In this document: positions 7,282-14,889 of the stretch, piece after piece | How positions within the stretch are numbered: the stretch's first letter is position 1 | How the letters are laid out: every line of letters begins with the position of its first letter | Source of the DNA: CAYLNK01 sp964384675 | Lineage (GTDB): Bacteria; Acidobacteriota; Thermoanaerobaculia; UBA5066 | NCBI GenBank assembly: GCA_964384675.1 | Contig: CAYLNK010000131.1 | Location: 1 to 16,202 of the forward strand | Direction: 5' to 3' | Length of the DNA stretch: 16,202 bases | Program-made: the position numbers and the translations under genes | Notes under the pieces: model-generated | What the model saw: only the letters and a program-made list of their open reading frames with translations | Database searches by the model: none | What the model was told of the DNA's origin: nothing

Positions 7282-7323
7282 CTTTCTGTGAGAGTCGTCG
7301 TTCGTGCCGGAGGGAGGGAGAGG

Positions 7324-7653
7324 CTAGCCGAGGGCAGACTCGAGGGAGGCCTGGTTGAAGCCGACGTGGAGGCGGCGCCCGATCCGGAGCATCGGGGCGC
7401 GGAACCCCCCCGTGGGACCGCGCAGGTCGTCCAGCGCGACGTCCCGGGCCGGCACCTGACGGATCGACTTCCCCCTGGCGATCACGACCTCGTCCACGGT
7501 GTCGAGGAGCGCGCGCGCCTCGGCGTCCGTCAACGGGCTCTTCTTCGAGAGGCGGAGCTCGCCGACGTCGGCCTTCCGTCCGTCCAGCACCTCACGGGTG
7601 CGGCCACAGCTGATTCACCCGGCGCGGTGGTAATAGAAGTCGACTTTGCGCAT
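7324..7653 (-). CDS. ArsC-family selenoprotein (in-frame TGA read as Sec at codon 13)
   Basis: A 109-residue thioredoxin-fold protein of the ArsC/Spx-like group. The frame opens at ATG 7653 after GGAGGG (7660-7665). It reads MRKVDFYYHRAG, then TGA (7615-7617), then ISCGRTREVLDG, and continues without a stop to 7324. The TGA sits where family members carry the first Cys of a Cys-x-x-Cys centre, giving Sec13-Ile-Ser-Cys16. Past the TGA the protein keeps the family layout: helix TREVLDG, SPLTDAEARALLDTVDEVVIARGKS, and the C-terminal GPTGGFRAPMLRIGRRLHVGF, similar to the ArsC region around its conserved Pro. A SECIS-like hairpin follows the TGA at the expected distance. NCBI uses the family name 'ArsC family (seleno)protein' for such proteins. 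A GTG at 7590 would give an 88-residue product lacking the redox centre, which is unlikely. Probable role: cytoplasmic thiol/selenol oxidoreductase; the substrate is unknown and arsenate reduction is not implied. SelA, SelB, SelC and SelD are not in this window. Confidence 0.85.
7587..7601 (-). promoter_or_regulatory. SECIS-like hairpin downstream of the UGA codon
   Basis: In the mRNA GCACC (7601-7597) pairs perfectly with GGTGC (7591-7587) around a 5-nt loop CGTGA containing G. The stem can extend by two C-G pairs (7602-7603 with 7584-7585) past a bulged U. The loop begins 18 nt after the UGA at 7615-7617, within the range usual for bacterial SECIS elements, which lie in the coding sequence just after the Sec codon and present a small G-containing loop to SelB. 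This was read by eye, not computed. Confidence 0.6.
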
Positions 7654-7659
7654 CGACGA

Positions 7660-7680
7660 CCCTCCAGGCCGAGTCTAGCA
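7660..7680 (-). promoter_or_regulatory. promoter -10 (TGC-TAGACT) and GGAGGG ribosome binding site of the selenoprotein gene
   Basis: On the minus strand TAGACT (7677-7672), preceded by TGC (an extended -10), lies 18 nt before the ATG at 7653. GGAGGG (7665-7660) lies between, with 6-nt spacing to the ATG. Initiation 6-7 nt after the hexamer would leave a leader of about 12 nt that still contains the ribosome binding site. No -35 box is evident. This site fixes the start upstream of the in-frame TGA. Confidence 0.5.
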
Positions 7681-7686
7681 AGAGCG

Positions 7687-7702
7687 GGGCCGCGGGCGGC
7701 CC
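7687..7702. other. GC-rich perfect palindrome between operons
   Basis: GGGCCGC and GCGGCCC flank a GG centre, giving a perfect 16-nt palindrome in the 76-bp gap between the M20 peptidase stop and the selenoprotein start. As RNA it could form a short stem and might end the M20 transcript, but there is no U-tract after it on the minus strand. It could equally be an operator or chance in GC-rich DNA. Confidence 0.3.
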
Positions 7703-7729
7703 GGCGAGGAGCTTACCCGGAACAGGCTC

Positions 7730-9148
7730 CTAGGGAGCGGTCGCGAACTCCCGGACGATGCGAGTCATACGCTCCACCCCCTCCACGAAGTAGACGACGT
7801 TGACCCGCTCGTTGAGGTGGTGGATCTTCTGCATGTCGAAGAGGTTCACGTTGAACGGCCAGATCCCGTAGGCCCGCAGGCCCCGGGCCCTCAGGTAGTG
7901 GTTGTTCGTGTAGGCCGTCGTCTGGATGTAGTGCCCGAAGATGGCGGCCGGGTGGTCGAGGCGCAGGGCGGTCTCGAGAGCGTTCCAGGCGGCGCCGGTG
8001 CGGGGGCTCTCGAACGAGTCATCGTTCACGTAGTCGACCCGGACCCCGAGCTTCGCGTCCCGCGCCCACCCCTCCACCCGTGACCGGAACGCCGCCACCG
8101 GGGATCCCGGGAGCAGGGTCGCGACGATCCGCATCGAAAAGCCGCCGGACGGGTTTCGCCACGGCTTCCCCACGAGGTAGCGGTCCTTCATGAGCGAGCG
8201 ATACATTTCCGGCAGGTAGAGGGCCCCGCCGTCCCGGATCGCCCGGTCGGGATCCGCGAGGAGCACCTCGAGGTACGCGCCCCGGCTCTGGTGAGGGAGC
8301 GCCAGGTAGTCCCTCACGACGGGAAGCAGACGATACGGCAGCTCCTTGTCGTGTCGGTCCACGAGCTCTCCGAACCGCAGCAGCGCCTCCTCGGTCGGTC
8401 CATCGATCCAGAGGCTCACCGCGGCTTTCTGGACCGTCTCGATGAGGAAACGCTCGATGTCGGAAGTGATCACCTCGGCGATGCCGCCCTCGTTGTAGAC
8501 GTCGGTGACCCCCTCCACGAGGTCGGGACGGTTCCGGAGGAGCCAGCCGACCCCCTTGTCGGGCTCGCGTGACTCCTCGCAGGATTCGGCCACGTAGACG
8601 ATGTCGCGCCGCGGGGTGATGCCGGCGCGCCGGAGATCGGCCATCGCGAAGAACGACGCGACACCCAGGCCCTTCAGGTCCAGCGTCCCTCGTCCGAAGA
8701 GGTAGTAGAGGTCCTCGGCGACGCCCATCTGACCGGCGAAGGGAGGGACTCTCCACTGGGACACGTCTCCCGCAGGGGCGACGTCCACGTGGTGCAGCAG
8801 CATCAGCCCCGCGCCTCGCGCCGGGGCGAGGAGGCGGGCCACCAGGATCGGCCGCTCGGGGTCGGGGCCGACGATCTCGTACGGGATCCCCTCGCACGCG
8901 AAGGCGTTCGCGAGCAGGCGGATCGCCTCTCGGGTGATCCCCGGAGGATTCGCCGTGTCGATCTTCACGTAGTCGATCAGCATCCTGGTCGCCGGGTGTG
9001 CGAGGGCGGTCGGCACGTCGAACATGCGGACCGGCACCTGGGGGGCACGCCGCTTGACGAACGCCGGGACCGAGAGGGCGACGACGGCGATGACGAGCGC
9101 CGTTCCATAGAGCCCCAGACGCCTGCGTGTGTTTCGGCTCAGCTTCAT
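7730..9148 (-). CDS. membrane-anchored M20-family metallopeptidase
   Basis: A 472-residue dinuclear-metal amidohydrolase or peptidase of family M20. A short basic N-terminus and one membrane helix (about 11-30) anchor it, probably with the catalytic domain outside. Metal and catalytic motifs are LLHHVDVAPAG (His120-x-Asp122), LFGRGTLDLKG (Asp157, the bridging Asp), AESCEES (Glu191-Glu192, catalytic base and ligand), NEGG (Glu220) and a late His in KIHHLNERV. A lid/dimerisation region lies between. TANPPG near residue 66 is typical of M20 N-termini. The ATG at 9148 shares its A with the stop of the upstream YfhO-like gene (TGATG), so translation is coupled; a TTG one codon earlier is less likely. 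The product may trim peptides or amino-acyl groups in the envelope. The family is secure, the substrate unknown. Confidence 0.88.
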   Translation of the reverse strand: MKLSRNTRRRLGLYGTALVIAVVALSVPAFVKRRAPQVPVRMFDVPTALAHPATRMLIDYVKIDTANPPGITREAIRLLANAFACEGIPYEIVGPDPERPILVARLLAPARGAGLMLLHHVDVAPAGDVSQWRVPPFAGQMGVAEDLYYLFGRGTLDLKGLGVASFFAMADLRRAGITPRRDIVYVAESCEESREPDKGVGWLLRNRPDLVEGVTDVYNEGGIAEVITSDIERFLIETVQKAAVSLWIDGPTEEALLRFGELVDRHDKELPYRLLPVVRDYLALPHQSRGAYLEVLLADPDRAIRDGGALYLPEMYRSLMKDRYLVGKPWRNPSGGFSMRIVATLLPGSPVAAFRSRVEGWARDAKLGVRVDYVNDDSFESPRTGAAWNALETALRLDHPAAIFGHYIQTTAYTNNHYLRARGLRAYGIWPFNVNLFDMQKIHHLNERVNVVYFVEGVERMTRIVREFATAP

Positions 9149-11484
9149 CAACAGGTCGTCGTGGCTCTCGCCGGCGGATCTTCACAGACGGGATTGCTCT
9201 TCGCAATCGGCCGGAGCAGGCGGGCCACGGCGAGCAGCGAGGCCAGCGTGAGGACCGCGCCGAGCGTGAGCCAGGGGTTCCGATATTCGAGCACGACGCG
9301 CCGGGCATCCCCGGGCAGGAGAACGGCGGAGAACGCGCCGTCCGCGAGGAGGAGCGGCACGGATCTCCCGTCGACGGTCGCCCTCCAGCTCGGATCGTGG
9401 GTGCGCGCGATCACCAGGGCGGCTCCGGGAGTCCCGTCGATCTCGAGGACCTCACGGTCGGGGCGCCGCTCGACGACACGGACGGGAGCGGCCGGCGTCC
9501 GGTGGATCGGGAGCCCCTCGGCCCCCTCCAGGAACGTCGTACGGAGGGGTTCCCAGCCCGGAAGGCTCCCGCGGTCGGACGGCGCGCCGCGCGCCTCCCC
9601 GACCTGGAGGTAGGTCGGGCGGTGCCGGGAGATCCCGAGCAGGCGGTCGGCGCCCGCACGAGCCAAGAGGACGACGCCTTGCGGGTCCGGGCCGGCCTCG
9701 TGGCTCCTCACGACGGAAACGCCGGCCGCGCGCAGCCGGGCCAGCTTCTCCTCTCCCCACGGGAGGGAGGCGGTGGTCCGGGCCCAGGCCACCGATCGAG
9801 CGGGCATCATCCGGTCGACGTCGTTCTCTCCCGCGTAGCGGACTCCGGCGGCGACCCCGGCCTCCGGTCGGAGCGCGTCGAAGCCGCCCGCTTCCCGGGT
9901 GCGGCGGACGGCGACCGTGCGGAGATCCGCTCCATCGTCGTAGAACCGGCCGTCACCCGCGCGCGATGCGACGAAGGCGGCGAGCTCGGGGGGAGGCTCC
10001 GAGGGGGACCGCGTGGGGCAGGTCCCGGCGACGCGCCGCCCGCCATCCACGAGGAAGAGCAGGAGGACCGCGGCCGGGGCTCCGACGCGCCCTCCGGGAA
10101 GCCGATCGAGCGGGCGCAGCGCGAGGAGCGCCAGGACCCCGAGCGCCGCCGCCCCGAGGACGAGCCCCGGGGCGGCCACCGCGGTCAGCCTTTCGGGGGC
10201 CGTGGGGCCCGACCCGAGCCCGATGGCCCACAGCAGGTCACGGAGGCGCGCGGGCGCCAGGTGGAAGAGGAGGGCGAGCACGAGCAGGACGGACGCGAGC
10301 CAGGCAGCCGAGACCCCGAGCCGGCGACGGGCTCGTCCGTCTCCGAGGCTCAGGCGATCCAGCCCGACCGCGGCCGCGGCCGAAAGGCCCAGGGTCGCCA
10401 CGAGCCACCACTTCTCCGGGTAGCGGATCAGGGCGAGCGGACGGACGGACTCGATGACCGCCGCGTATCCGGGCAGGTGCCGGCCCGATCCGAGGAGCGC
10501 GGCTCCTCCTGCCAGCGCCAGGGCCGCGCGCCCCCGCGGGTCGACCGAGGAGGCGAGCGCGAAGGCCAGCGGAAGGACGCCCAGCGCCAGGTCGAGGAAG
10601 TACGGATTCCCGGCGTCGAAGGTGGACGCACCCCAGTAGTCGTCGTCCCGCTCGGCCGCGGGATCTCCCGTCAGGCGAGGCTCCAGCAGAGTCGCCAGAC
10701 GAGCCGGACGCACGGACCAGAAGAGCGCCCCGTCCGCGGCTCTCATCTCGTGCCCCCGGGACGATCGGGCCAGCTCGCGACCGGCCGGCAGGAGCTGCAC
10801 CGCGGCGACACCGACGGCCAGGAGGCCGGTCAGGCCCAGCGCACCGGCCCACCCCTTCCAGTGACGCGGCCCGGTGGCGCAGCGGCCCACCGCGAGACCG
10901 GAGACGGCGAGAGCCCCCATCGCGGCGACCGCGGGCTCCCCGGCCAGGAACGACATCCCGAGCCCGAGCCCGGCGAGAGCGGCGCGCCGCCTTGCCCCGA
11001 ACGCCGGGTCGATCCCGCCGAAGGACGCGAGCGCGACGGCCAGCGGACCGGCCGCCGCCAGCATCCCGAAGTAGACGGGAAGGGACTGGAAGACGCCGGA
11101 GAGGAGGACGACGCCCGCACCCCCGGCAGAGGCGGCCGGAGAGAGGCGCAAGAGCCGGAGCGCGGCGAAGACGAGCCCGACGGTGAGGGCGGCGTTCGCC
11201 AGCGCCACACCGGTCGGCGACAGGACGAGGTGCAGCGGGGAGAGCGGCCAGAACACCGCACCGGTCGGATTGGCGGCGAGGGCGCGCCCGCTGCCCATCG
11301 CGTCGTTCCAGAGCGGCAGCGCCCCCGCCCGGAGGAGACGGGAGAGGACCGTCCGCCACGGCACGAAGAAGAAGCCCGCGTCGCGGAGATAGAGGGTGCC
11401 GCCGCCGAGGGGCTCGTGGAAGCGTGCGGCGAAGACCGCTCCGAGCGCGGCGAGCGCGGCGGCGTCCCCCCGACCCGGCCGCAT
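9148..11484 (-). CDS. YfhO-like multi-spanning membrane protein (GT-C type)
   Basis: A 778-residue protein with many hydrophobic segments and a soluble C-terminal domain. Early features fit the YfhO/GT-C group: LYLRDAGFFFVPW with Asp35 in the first external loop, then GALPLWNDAMGSGRALAANPTGAVFWP, the usual 'PLWN...G.P..AN...FYP' pattern. Further helices follow to about residue 490. The C-terminal beta-rich domain contains THDPSWRATVDGRSVPLLLADGAFSAVLLPGD and RRVVLEYRNPWLTLG, then a last helix, as in YfhO proteins. Such proteins are thought to transfer sugars from lipid-phosphate donors outside the membrane. The ATG at 11484 has GAGGG (11489-11493) 4 nt upstream. It sits 14 bp after the GT2-methyltransferase gene and overlaps the M20 start. 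A paralogue begins at 15630. Confidence 0.82.
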   Translation of the reverse strand: MRPGRGDAAALAALGAVFAARFHEPLGGGTLYLRDAGFFFVPWRTVLSRLLRAGALPLWNDAMGSGRALAANPTGAVFWPLSPLHLVLSPTGVALANAALTVGLVFAALRLLRLSPAASAGGAGVVLLSGVFQSLPVYFGMLAAAGPLAVALASFGGIDPAFGARRRAALAGLGLGMSFLAGEPAVAAMGALAVSGLAVGRCATGPRHWKGWAGALGLTGLLAVGVAAVQLLPAGRELARSSRGHEMRAADGALFWSVRPARLATLLEPRLTGDPAAERDDDYWGASTFDAGNPYFLDLALGVLPLAFALASSVDPRGRAALALAGGAALLGSGRHLPGYAAVIESVRPLALIRYPEKWWLVATLGLSAAAAVGLDRLSLGDGRARRRLGVSAAWLASVLLVLALLFHLAPARLRDLLWAIGLGSGPTAPERLTAVAAPGLVLGAAALGVLALLALRPLDRLPGGRVGAPAAVLLLFLVDGGRRVAGTCPTRSPSEPPPELAAFVASRAGDGRFYDDGADLRTVAVRRTREAGGFDALRPEAGVAAGVRYAGENDVDRMMPARSVAWARTTASLPWGEEKLARLRAAGVSVVRSHEAGPDPQGVVLLARAGADRLLGISRHRPTYLQVGEARGAPSDRGSLPGWEPLRTTFLEGAEGLPIHRTPAAPVRVVERRPDREVLEIDGTPGAALVIARTHDPSWRATVDGRSVPLLLADGAFSAVLLPGDARRVVLEYRNPWLTLGAVLTLASLLAVARLLRPIAKSNPVCEDPPARATTTC

Positions 11485-11498
11485 CGAGCCCTCGCTCC

Positions 11499-12902
11499 CT
11501 AGGGCTTCCTGGCGAGCGCGAGAAGGGACATGCCGAACGACGGTGAGCTCCGCTCCTCGAGGCGCAGTAGGGGCAGGAGCAGGCGGAACGCCGAGAGCTG
11601 GCCCGCCGGAAGCACCTTCCGCTTCAGGACGCGGGAGTTCAGCCACCACCCGAGCACCCCCGGGCGGTTGAGGTATCGCAGCTCGTCGATCTCGAGCCCC
11701 ACCCCCTCGAGGAGGGACTTCAGCGGGGCGAGCTGGTAGCGGCGGAAGTGCCGCAGGTGGACGTCGAGCGTTCCGTAGAGGGCCTGCAACGCGGGCACCA
11801 CCAGGACCACGTGTCCTCCGGACGGGAGGACCTTCACGAAGTCCCGCAGGGTCGCGGCGTCCTCCTCGATGTGCTCGAGGACGTTGAGACAGACGATGGT
11901 GTCGATCCTCTCGGCCCGGATCTCCTCGACGTCCGCCTCGGACAGGGGGAACCGGAACGAGGCGATCCTCACGTTCGACCGGTTCCCGAACCGGCCGGCG
12001 AGCTCGCGCACGTAGTGGGATTCGATGTCGGACGCCACGACCCGTTCCCGGTCGATGAAGAACCGGGTCTGGTTTCCGACGCCCGCTCCCACCTCCAGGA
12101 CCCGGCTCCCCAGGTAGGCGTCGAAGCGTCCGTGCAGCCACTCGTTGTACGACGCGAGCTTCGACATCCGGCGCAGGGTGATCGCACCGATGTCGCCCCG
12201 GGGCGCCTCCCAGCGGAAATAGCGGAGGATGGTCCAGACCGCCTGGAAGGCGTCCTTCAGGCCGATCTTCTTCCCCTCGTCGTACGTCCGCCCGTGGTAC
12301 GAGATCGGCACCTCGTAGATCCGGGCCCGGAGGCGCGCCACCTTGCAGGTGATCTCCGGCTCGATCCCGAAGCGCTTCGACCGGAGGTCGAGCCGGTCCA
12401 CGATCTCCCGCGTGAGCACCTTGTAGCAGGTCTCCATGTCGGTCAGGTTGAGGTCCGTGAAGACGTTCGACATGAGAGTCAGCAGGCGATTGCCCAGGGT
12501 GTGCCAGAAATAGAGGACGCGGTGGCCGTCGCGTGTCCCGAGGAAGCGGGAGCCGTAGACCACGTCCGCCTTGCCCGCCAGGATCGGACCGAGAAGGACC
12601 GGATACTCGCCCGGGTCGTACTCGAGGTCGGCGTCCTGGATGACGACCAGGTCGCCCGTCGAGGCACGCATCCCGGCCCAGACCGCGGCACCCTTCCCCA
12701 TGTTCACGGGCTGGAACAGAGCCCGGACACCGTCCTTGCCGTCCATCTCGCGGAGGATCTCGCGCGTACCGTCCTTCGACCCGTCGTCCACGATGATCAG
12801 CTCGCGCTCGATCGGGCCGAGGTCGACGGCCATGACCCGGCCGACGATCTCGCGCAGGGTCTTCCGCTCGTTGTAGGCGGGCATGACGATCGACAGCTTC
12901 AT
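11499..12902 (-). CDS. GT2 glycosyltransferase fused to a class I SAM methyltransferase
   Basis: A 467-residue two-domain protein. Residues 1-~235 form a GT-A fold of family GT2 like dolichyl/polyprenyl-phosphate mannose synthase: SIVMPAYNE, IIVDDGSKDGT (Asp39-Asp40), QDADLEYDP with the metal-binding DxD at 90-92, GSRFL, and TDMETCYKV near 155. Residues ~245-467 form a class I methyltransferase: VLEVGAGVGNQT (268-279, acidic Glu270), VASDIES at the end of beta-2, CLNVLEHIEED as motif IV, and GGHVVLVVPA. No membrane helices are obvious. The likely job is to make a polyprenyl-phosphate sugar and methylate a sugar or related intermediate in one pathway. The ATG at 12902 is chosen because MKLSIVMPAYNE is a typical GT2 N-terminus; a longer frame would run into the divergent gene. 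The gene heads the minus-strand glycan operon. Confidence 0.9.
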   Translation of the reverse strand: MKLSIVMPAYNERKTLREIVGRVMAVDLGPIERELIIVDDGSKDGTREILREMDGKDGVRALFQPVNMGKGAAVWAGMRASTGDLVVIQDADLEYDPGEYPVLLGPILAGKADVVYGSRFLGTRDGHRVLYFWHTLGNRLLTLMSNVFTDLNLTDMETCYKVLTREIVDRLDLRSKRFGIEPEITCKVARLRARIYEVPISYHGRTYDEGKKIGLKDAFQAVWTILRYFRWEAPRGDIGAITLRRMSKLASYNEWLHGRFDAYLGSRVLEVGAGVGNQTRFFIDRERVVASDIESHYVRELAGRFGNRSNVRIASFRFPLSEADVEEIRAERIDTIVCLNVLEHIEEDAATLRDFVKVLPSGGHVVLVVPALQALYGTLDVHLRHFRRYQLAPLKSLLEGVGLEIDELRYLNRPGVLGWWLNSRVLKRKVLPAGQLSAFRLLLPLLRLEERSSPSFGMSLLALARKP

Positions 12903-12915
12903 CGCGAGCGGGCGG

Positions 12916-12921
12916 AGTATC
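12916..12921 (-). promoter_or_regulatory. possible -10 element (GATACT) of the GT2-methyltransferase operon
   Basis: GATACT on the minus strand ends 13 nt before the ATG at 12902. It is a weaker match than the other hexamers in this window because it lacks the leading TA. No ribosome binding site is visible in the short leader it would give. It lies in the 58-bp divergent region shared with the STT3-like gene. Confidence 0.25.
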
Positions 12922-12947
12922 CCACAGCGCCTCGGCGCGGCCGGACC

Positions 12948-12953
12948 TAGACT
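12948..12953 (+). promoter_or_regulatory. putative -10 element (TAGACT) of the STT3-like gene
   Basis: TAGACT ends 7 nt before the ATG at 12961, the same spacing as at the AAA ATPase gene (934-939). There is no Shine-Dalgarno sequence, so the mRNA is probably leaderless. This supports 12961 over an upstream in-frame ATG at 12883 that lies inside the divergent gene. Confidence 0.45.
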
Positions 12954-12960
12954 CGCCTCG

Positions 12961-14880
12961 ATGGAGGCGAGCCGAGCCCGGCGAAGACGTGACGCCACGT
13001 ACCTCGCTCTCGTCGCGGCCCTCGCGCTGGCGGTGCGGCTCCTGCCGGTCCCCGCCGCTCGCGCCGGCGGCCTTCGCCTCCTCTCCTCGGACAGCTACGG
13101 ACACCTCCGTCGGTCCACCGCCGTCGCGGCTCACTTCCCTCACGTGCCGGTCTGGGACCCGTTCCTGAACCACCCGGACGGCGCGATCTGGATCTGGCCT
13201 CCCGCCTTCGACCTCCTGGTCGGGGGCACGGCGCGGGCGATGTTCGGGGGCGGTGTGACGCAGGACGGCGTCCAGGAGGTCCTGGCCGCGCTCCCGCCCG
13301 TCCTCGGCGCGCTCCACGTGCTGCCCCTCTTCTTCCTCGCCCGCGCCGCGCTGGGGCGCCGCCGGGCGCGGGTGGCGGTCGTCGCGTACGCCCTCCAGCC
13401 GTCCGCCGCCCTCTGGAGCCAATACGGCCACGGGGACCATCACGTGGCGGAGGCTCTCGCCCTCCTGACGTTCCTGTGGCTCGCGGCCCGGGCGAGCCTG
13501 GCGCCCGCCGTGCGAAGGAGCGGGGCCGCCGCGCTGGCGGGGCTCGCCCTCGGCGCGGCGGTCCTGACGTGGCAGGGCGCGATCTTCATCGCCGGGATCG
13601 CGATCCCGTGGGCTCTCCTGGCGCTCGGCCCCTCGGGCGCGGTTCTCGGCGCGGTGGCGACCGCCGTGGCCGCGGCCGGCACCGGTCTCTCCCTGGAGGG
13701 GCTGAGAGTCCCCTTCTCCTTCGTGTCGTTCGGTTGGTTCCAGCCCCTTTTCCTCGCGGCCGCGACCGTGCCGGCCGCGGTCCTCGCCGCCCTTCGCTCG
13801 ACCCGCCGGCAAGGCCGGGCGACGGCGGCGGTCCTGTCGATCGGGCTTCTCGCGGCCGTGATCCCGAACGCCACCCGCCTCCTCGGCGCGGTGACGCGGG
13901 GGGGCTCGTATCTGGCGTCTCGAACCGACGGCGCACCCGGAGACGACTTCGCGGACGGCGGCTACCTCTCGTATCCCCGCGAGATCCTGGCCCTCATCTC
14001 GGAGCTCCAGCCGCTCGTCCGGCCGCCGCTCGTACCGGCGGTATTCGAGGCGTCCCGCGAGCTCTCGGTGGGTCTCCTCGCCCTCCCGTTCGCGGCGCTC
14101 GTCTGGGCGGCCCCGCTCCTGCGCCGGCGCCGCCCGGCGGGGCGCGGGTCGCCCCGTCTCCTCCTCGCGGTCTTCGGCGGCGCGCTCCTCGTCATGACCC
14201 TTTCCCAGCGCCGGAACGTCTACTACCTCGGGATCTTCACGGCGCTCGCGCTGGCGGAAGCGATCGCCCGGGTACGCCCGGCCAGCCGCCTCGCCGCGGG
14301 ACCGCTCCCGCTCGTCGCCGGCGGGCTCCTGGTCCTGCTGCCGGGCCTCGGACCGCTCGGGTCGATCCGGCGGTACGAGCGCGCGCCGGGACCCGACTTC
14401 ATCGGCCTGCTCCGGAGGCTCGGAGACATGGACCCGCCGCGTCGCGCGCCCGGGGCTCCCCCGCCGGTCGCCGGGGAGATCGCCGGCGTGATGGCCCCCT
14501 GGGCGATGGGTCACTTCGTCACCGCGCTCACCCACCGTCCCGCGGCGGCCGACCCGAACGCGTACGGGTTCCGCCGGCAGTGCGACCTCTTCACGACGCC
14601 GGACGACGCGCGGGCCGAGGAGATCCTCCGCGCGTCGCGCTGCCGCTATCTCGTGACGACCGACCTGGACGCGGTCCTCCCGCTCTACGCCGCCGCCGCG
14701 GGGCGAGCCGGCCTGCCTCCCGACCGGACCTTCGGGCATCGGGTCCACGCCTCGGACGAGCTCCACCCGGTTCCGTTCCTGACCCGTGTCGCGACCTCGC
14801 GCACCGCGATCCGGACTCCCGCCGGCACTCTGCAGCCGCGCTTCCGGATCTTCCGGCTCGAGGGTGTCGACGACCCGTAG
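12961..14880 (+). CDS. STT3/AglB-like GT-C membrane glycosyltransferase
   Basis: A 639-residue multi-spanning protein resembling the STT3 (GT66) oligosaccharyltransferase group. SSDSYGHLRR (Asp44, His48, Arg50) follows the first helix, matching the D-x-Y-x-H-x-R loop of STT3/AglB/PglB. YGHGDHHVAEA (Asp159, His160, His161, Glu164) matches the second acidic DHHxxE loop. About a dozen helices follow, then a soluble C-terminal domain. The WWDYG segment that binds the acceptor sequon is replaced by APWAMGH (512-518), so it may recognise a different acceptor or not glycosylate Asn sequons. It ends with RYLVTTDLDAVLPLY and a variable tail. It is divergent from the GT2-methyltransferase operon and followed 9 nt later by a GT2 gene that could make its lipid-linked donor. 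The GT-C class is well supported; a true oligosaccharyltransferase role is uncertain. Confidence 0.8.
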   Translation: MEASRARRRRDATYLALVAALALAVRLLPVPAARAGGLRLLSSDSYGHLRRSTAVAAHFPHVPVWDPFLNHPDGAIWIWPPAFDLLVGGTARAMFGGGVTQDGVQEVLAALPPVLGALHVLPLFFLARAALGRRRARVAVVAYALQPSAALWSQYGHGDHHVAEALALLTFLWLAARASLAPAVRRSGAAALAGLALGAAVLTWQGAIFIAGIAIPWALLALGPSGAVLGAVATAVAAAGTGLSLEGLRVPFSFVSFGWFQPLFLAAATVPAAVLAALRSTRRQGRATAAVLSIGLLAAVIPNATRLLGAVTRGGSYLASRTDGAPGDDFADGGYLSYPREILALISELQPLVRPPLVPAVFEASRELSVGLLALPFAALVWAAPLLRRRRPAGRGSPRLLLAVFGGALLVMTLSQRRNVYYLGIFTALALAEAIARVRPASRLAAGPLPLVAGGLLVLLPGLGPLGSIRRYERAPGPDFIGLLRRLGDMDPPRRAPGAPPPVAGEIAGVMAPWAMGHFVTALTHRPAAADPNAYGFRRQCDLFTTPDDARAEEILRASRCRYLVTTDLDAVLPLYAAAAGRAGLPPDRTFGHRVHASDELHPVPFLTRVATSRTAIRTPAGTLQPRFRIFRLEGVDDP

Positions 14881-14883
14881 AAT
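14878..14883 (+). promoter_or_regulatory. putative -10 element (TAGAAT) overlapping a stop codon
   Basis: TAGAAT begins with the TAG stop codon of the STT3-like gene (14878-14880) and ends 6 nt before the GTG of the next GT2 gene at 14890. No ribosome binding site lies between. The 11-nt string CCCGTAGAATC also occurs on the minus strand just upstream of the GTG at 6727. This could give the GT2 gene its own leaderless transcript in addition to read-through. Confidence 0.4.
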
Positions 14884-14889
14884 CCGCCG

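Noticed and set aside
7324..7590. An 88-residue gene starting at GTG 7590
   Set aside because: It lacks the first strand and redox motif of its family and has no ribosome binding site, whereas ATG 7653 has GGAGGG and a promoter-like hexamer. The TGA between is better explained as Sec.
7615..7617. TGA as a nonsense mutation (pseudogene)
   Set aside because: It falls precisely on the expected redox Cys position, is followed by a SECIS-like hairpin, and the frame is otherwise intact with normal composition. It cannot be fully excluded without finding selB and selC.
7687..7702. GC palindrome as a Rho-independent terminator
   Set aside because: No U-tract follows on either strand; kept only as an unassigned palindrome.
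9149..9151. TTG start for the M20 peptidase
   Set aside because: The ATG one codon later forms the typical TGATG stop-start overlap and is the stronger start.
12883..12960. Upstream ATG at 12883 for the STT3-like gene
   Set aside because: It lies inside the divergent GT2-methyltransferase gene and adds a non-conserved leader; 12961 has a -10-like hexamer 7 nt before it and begins just ahead of the first membrane helix.
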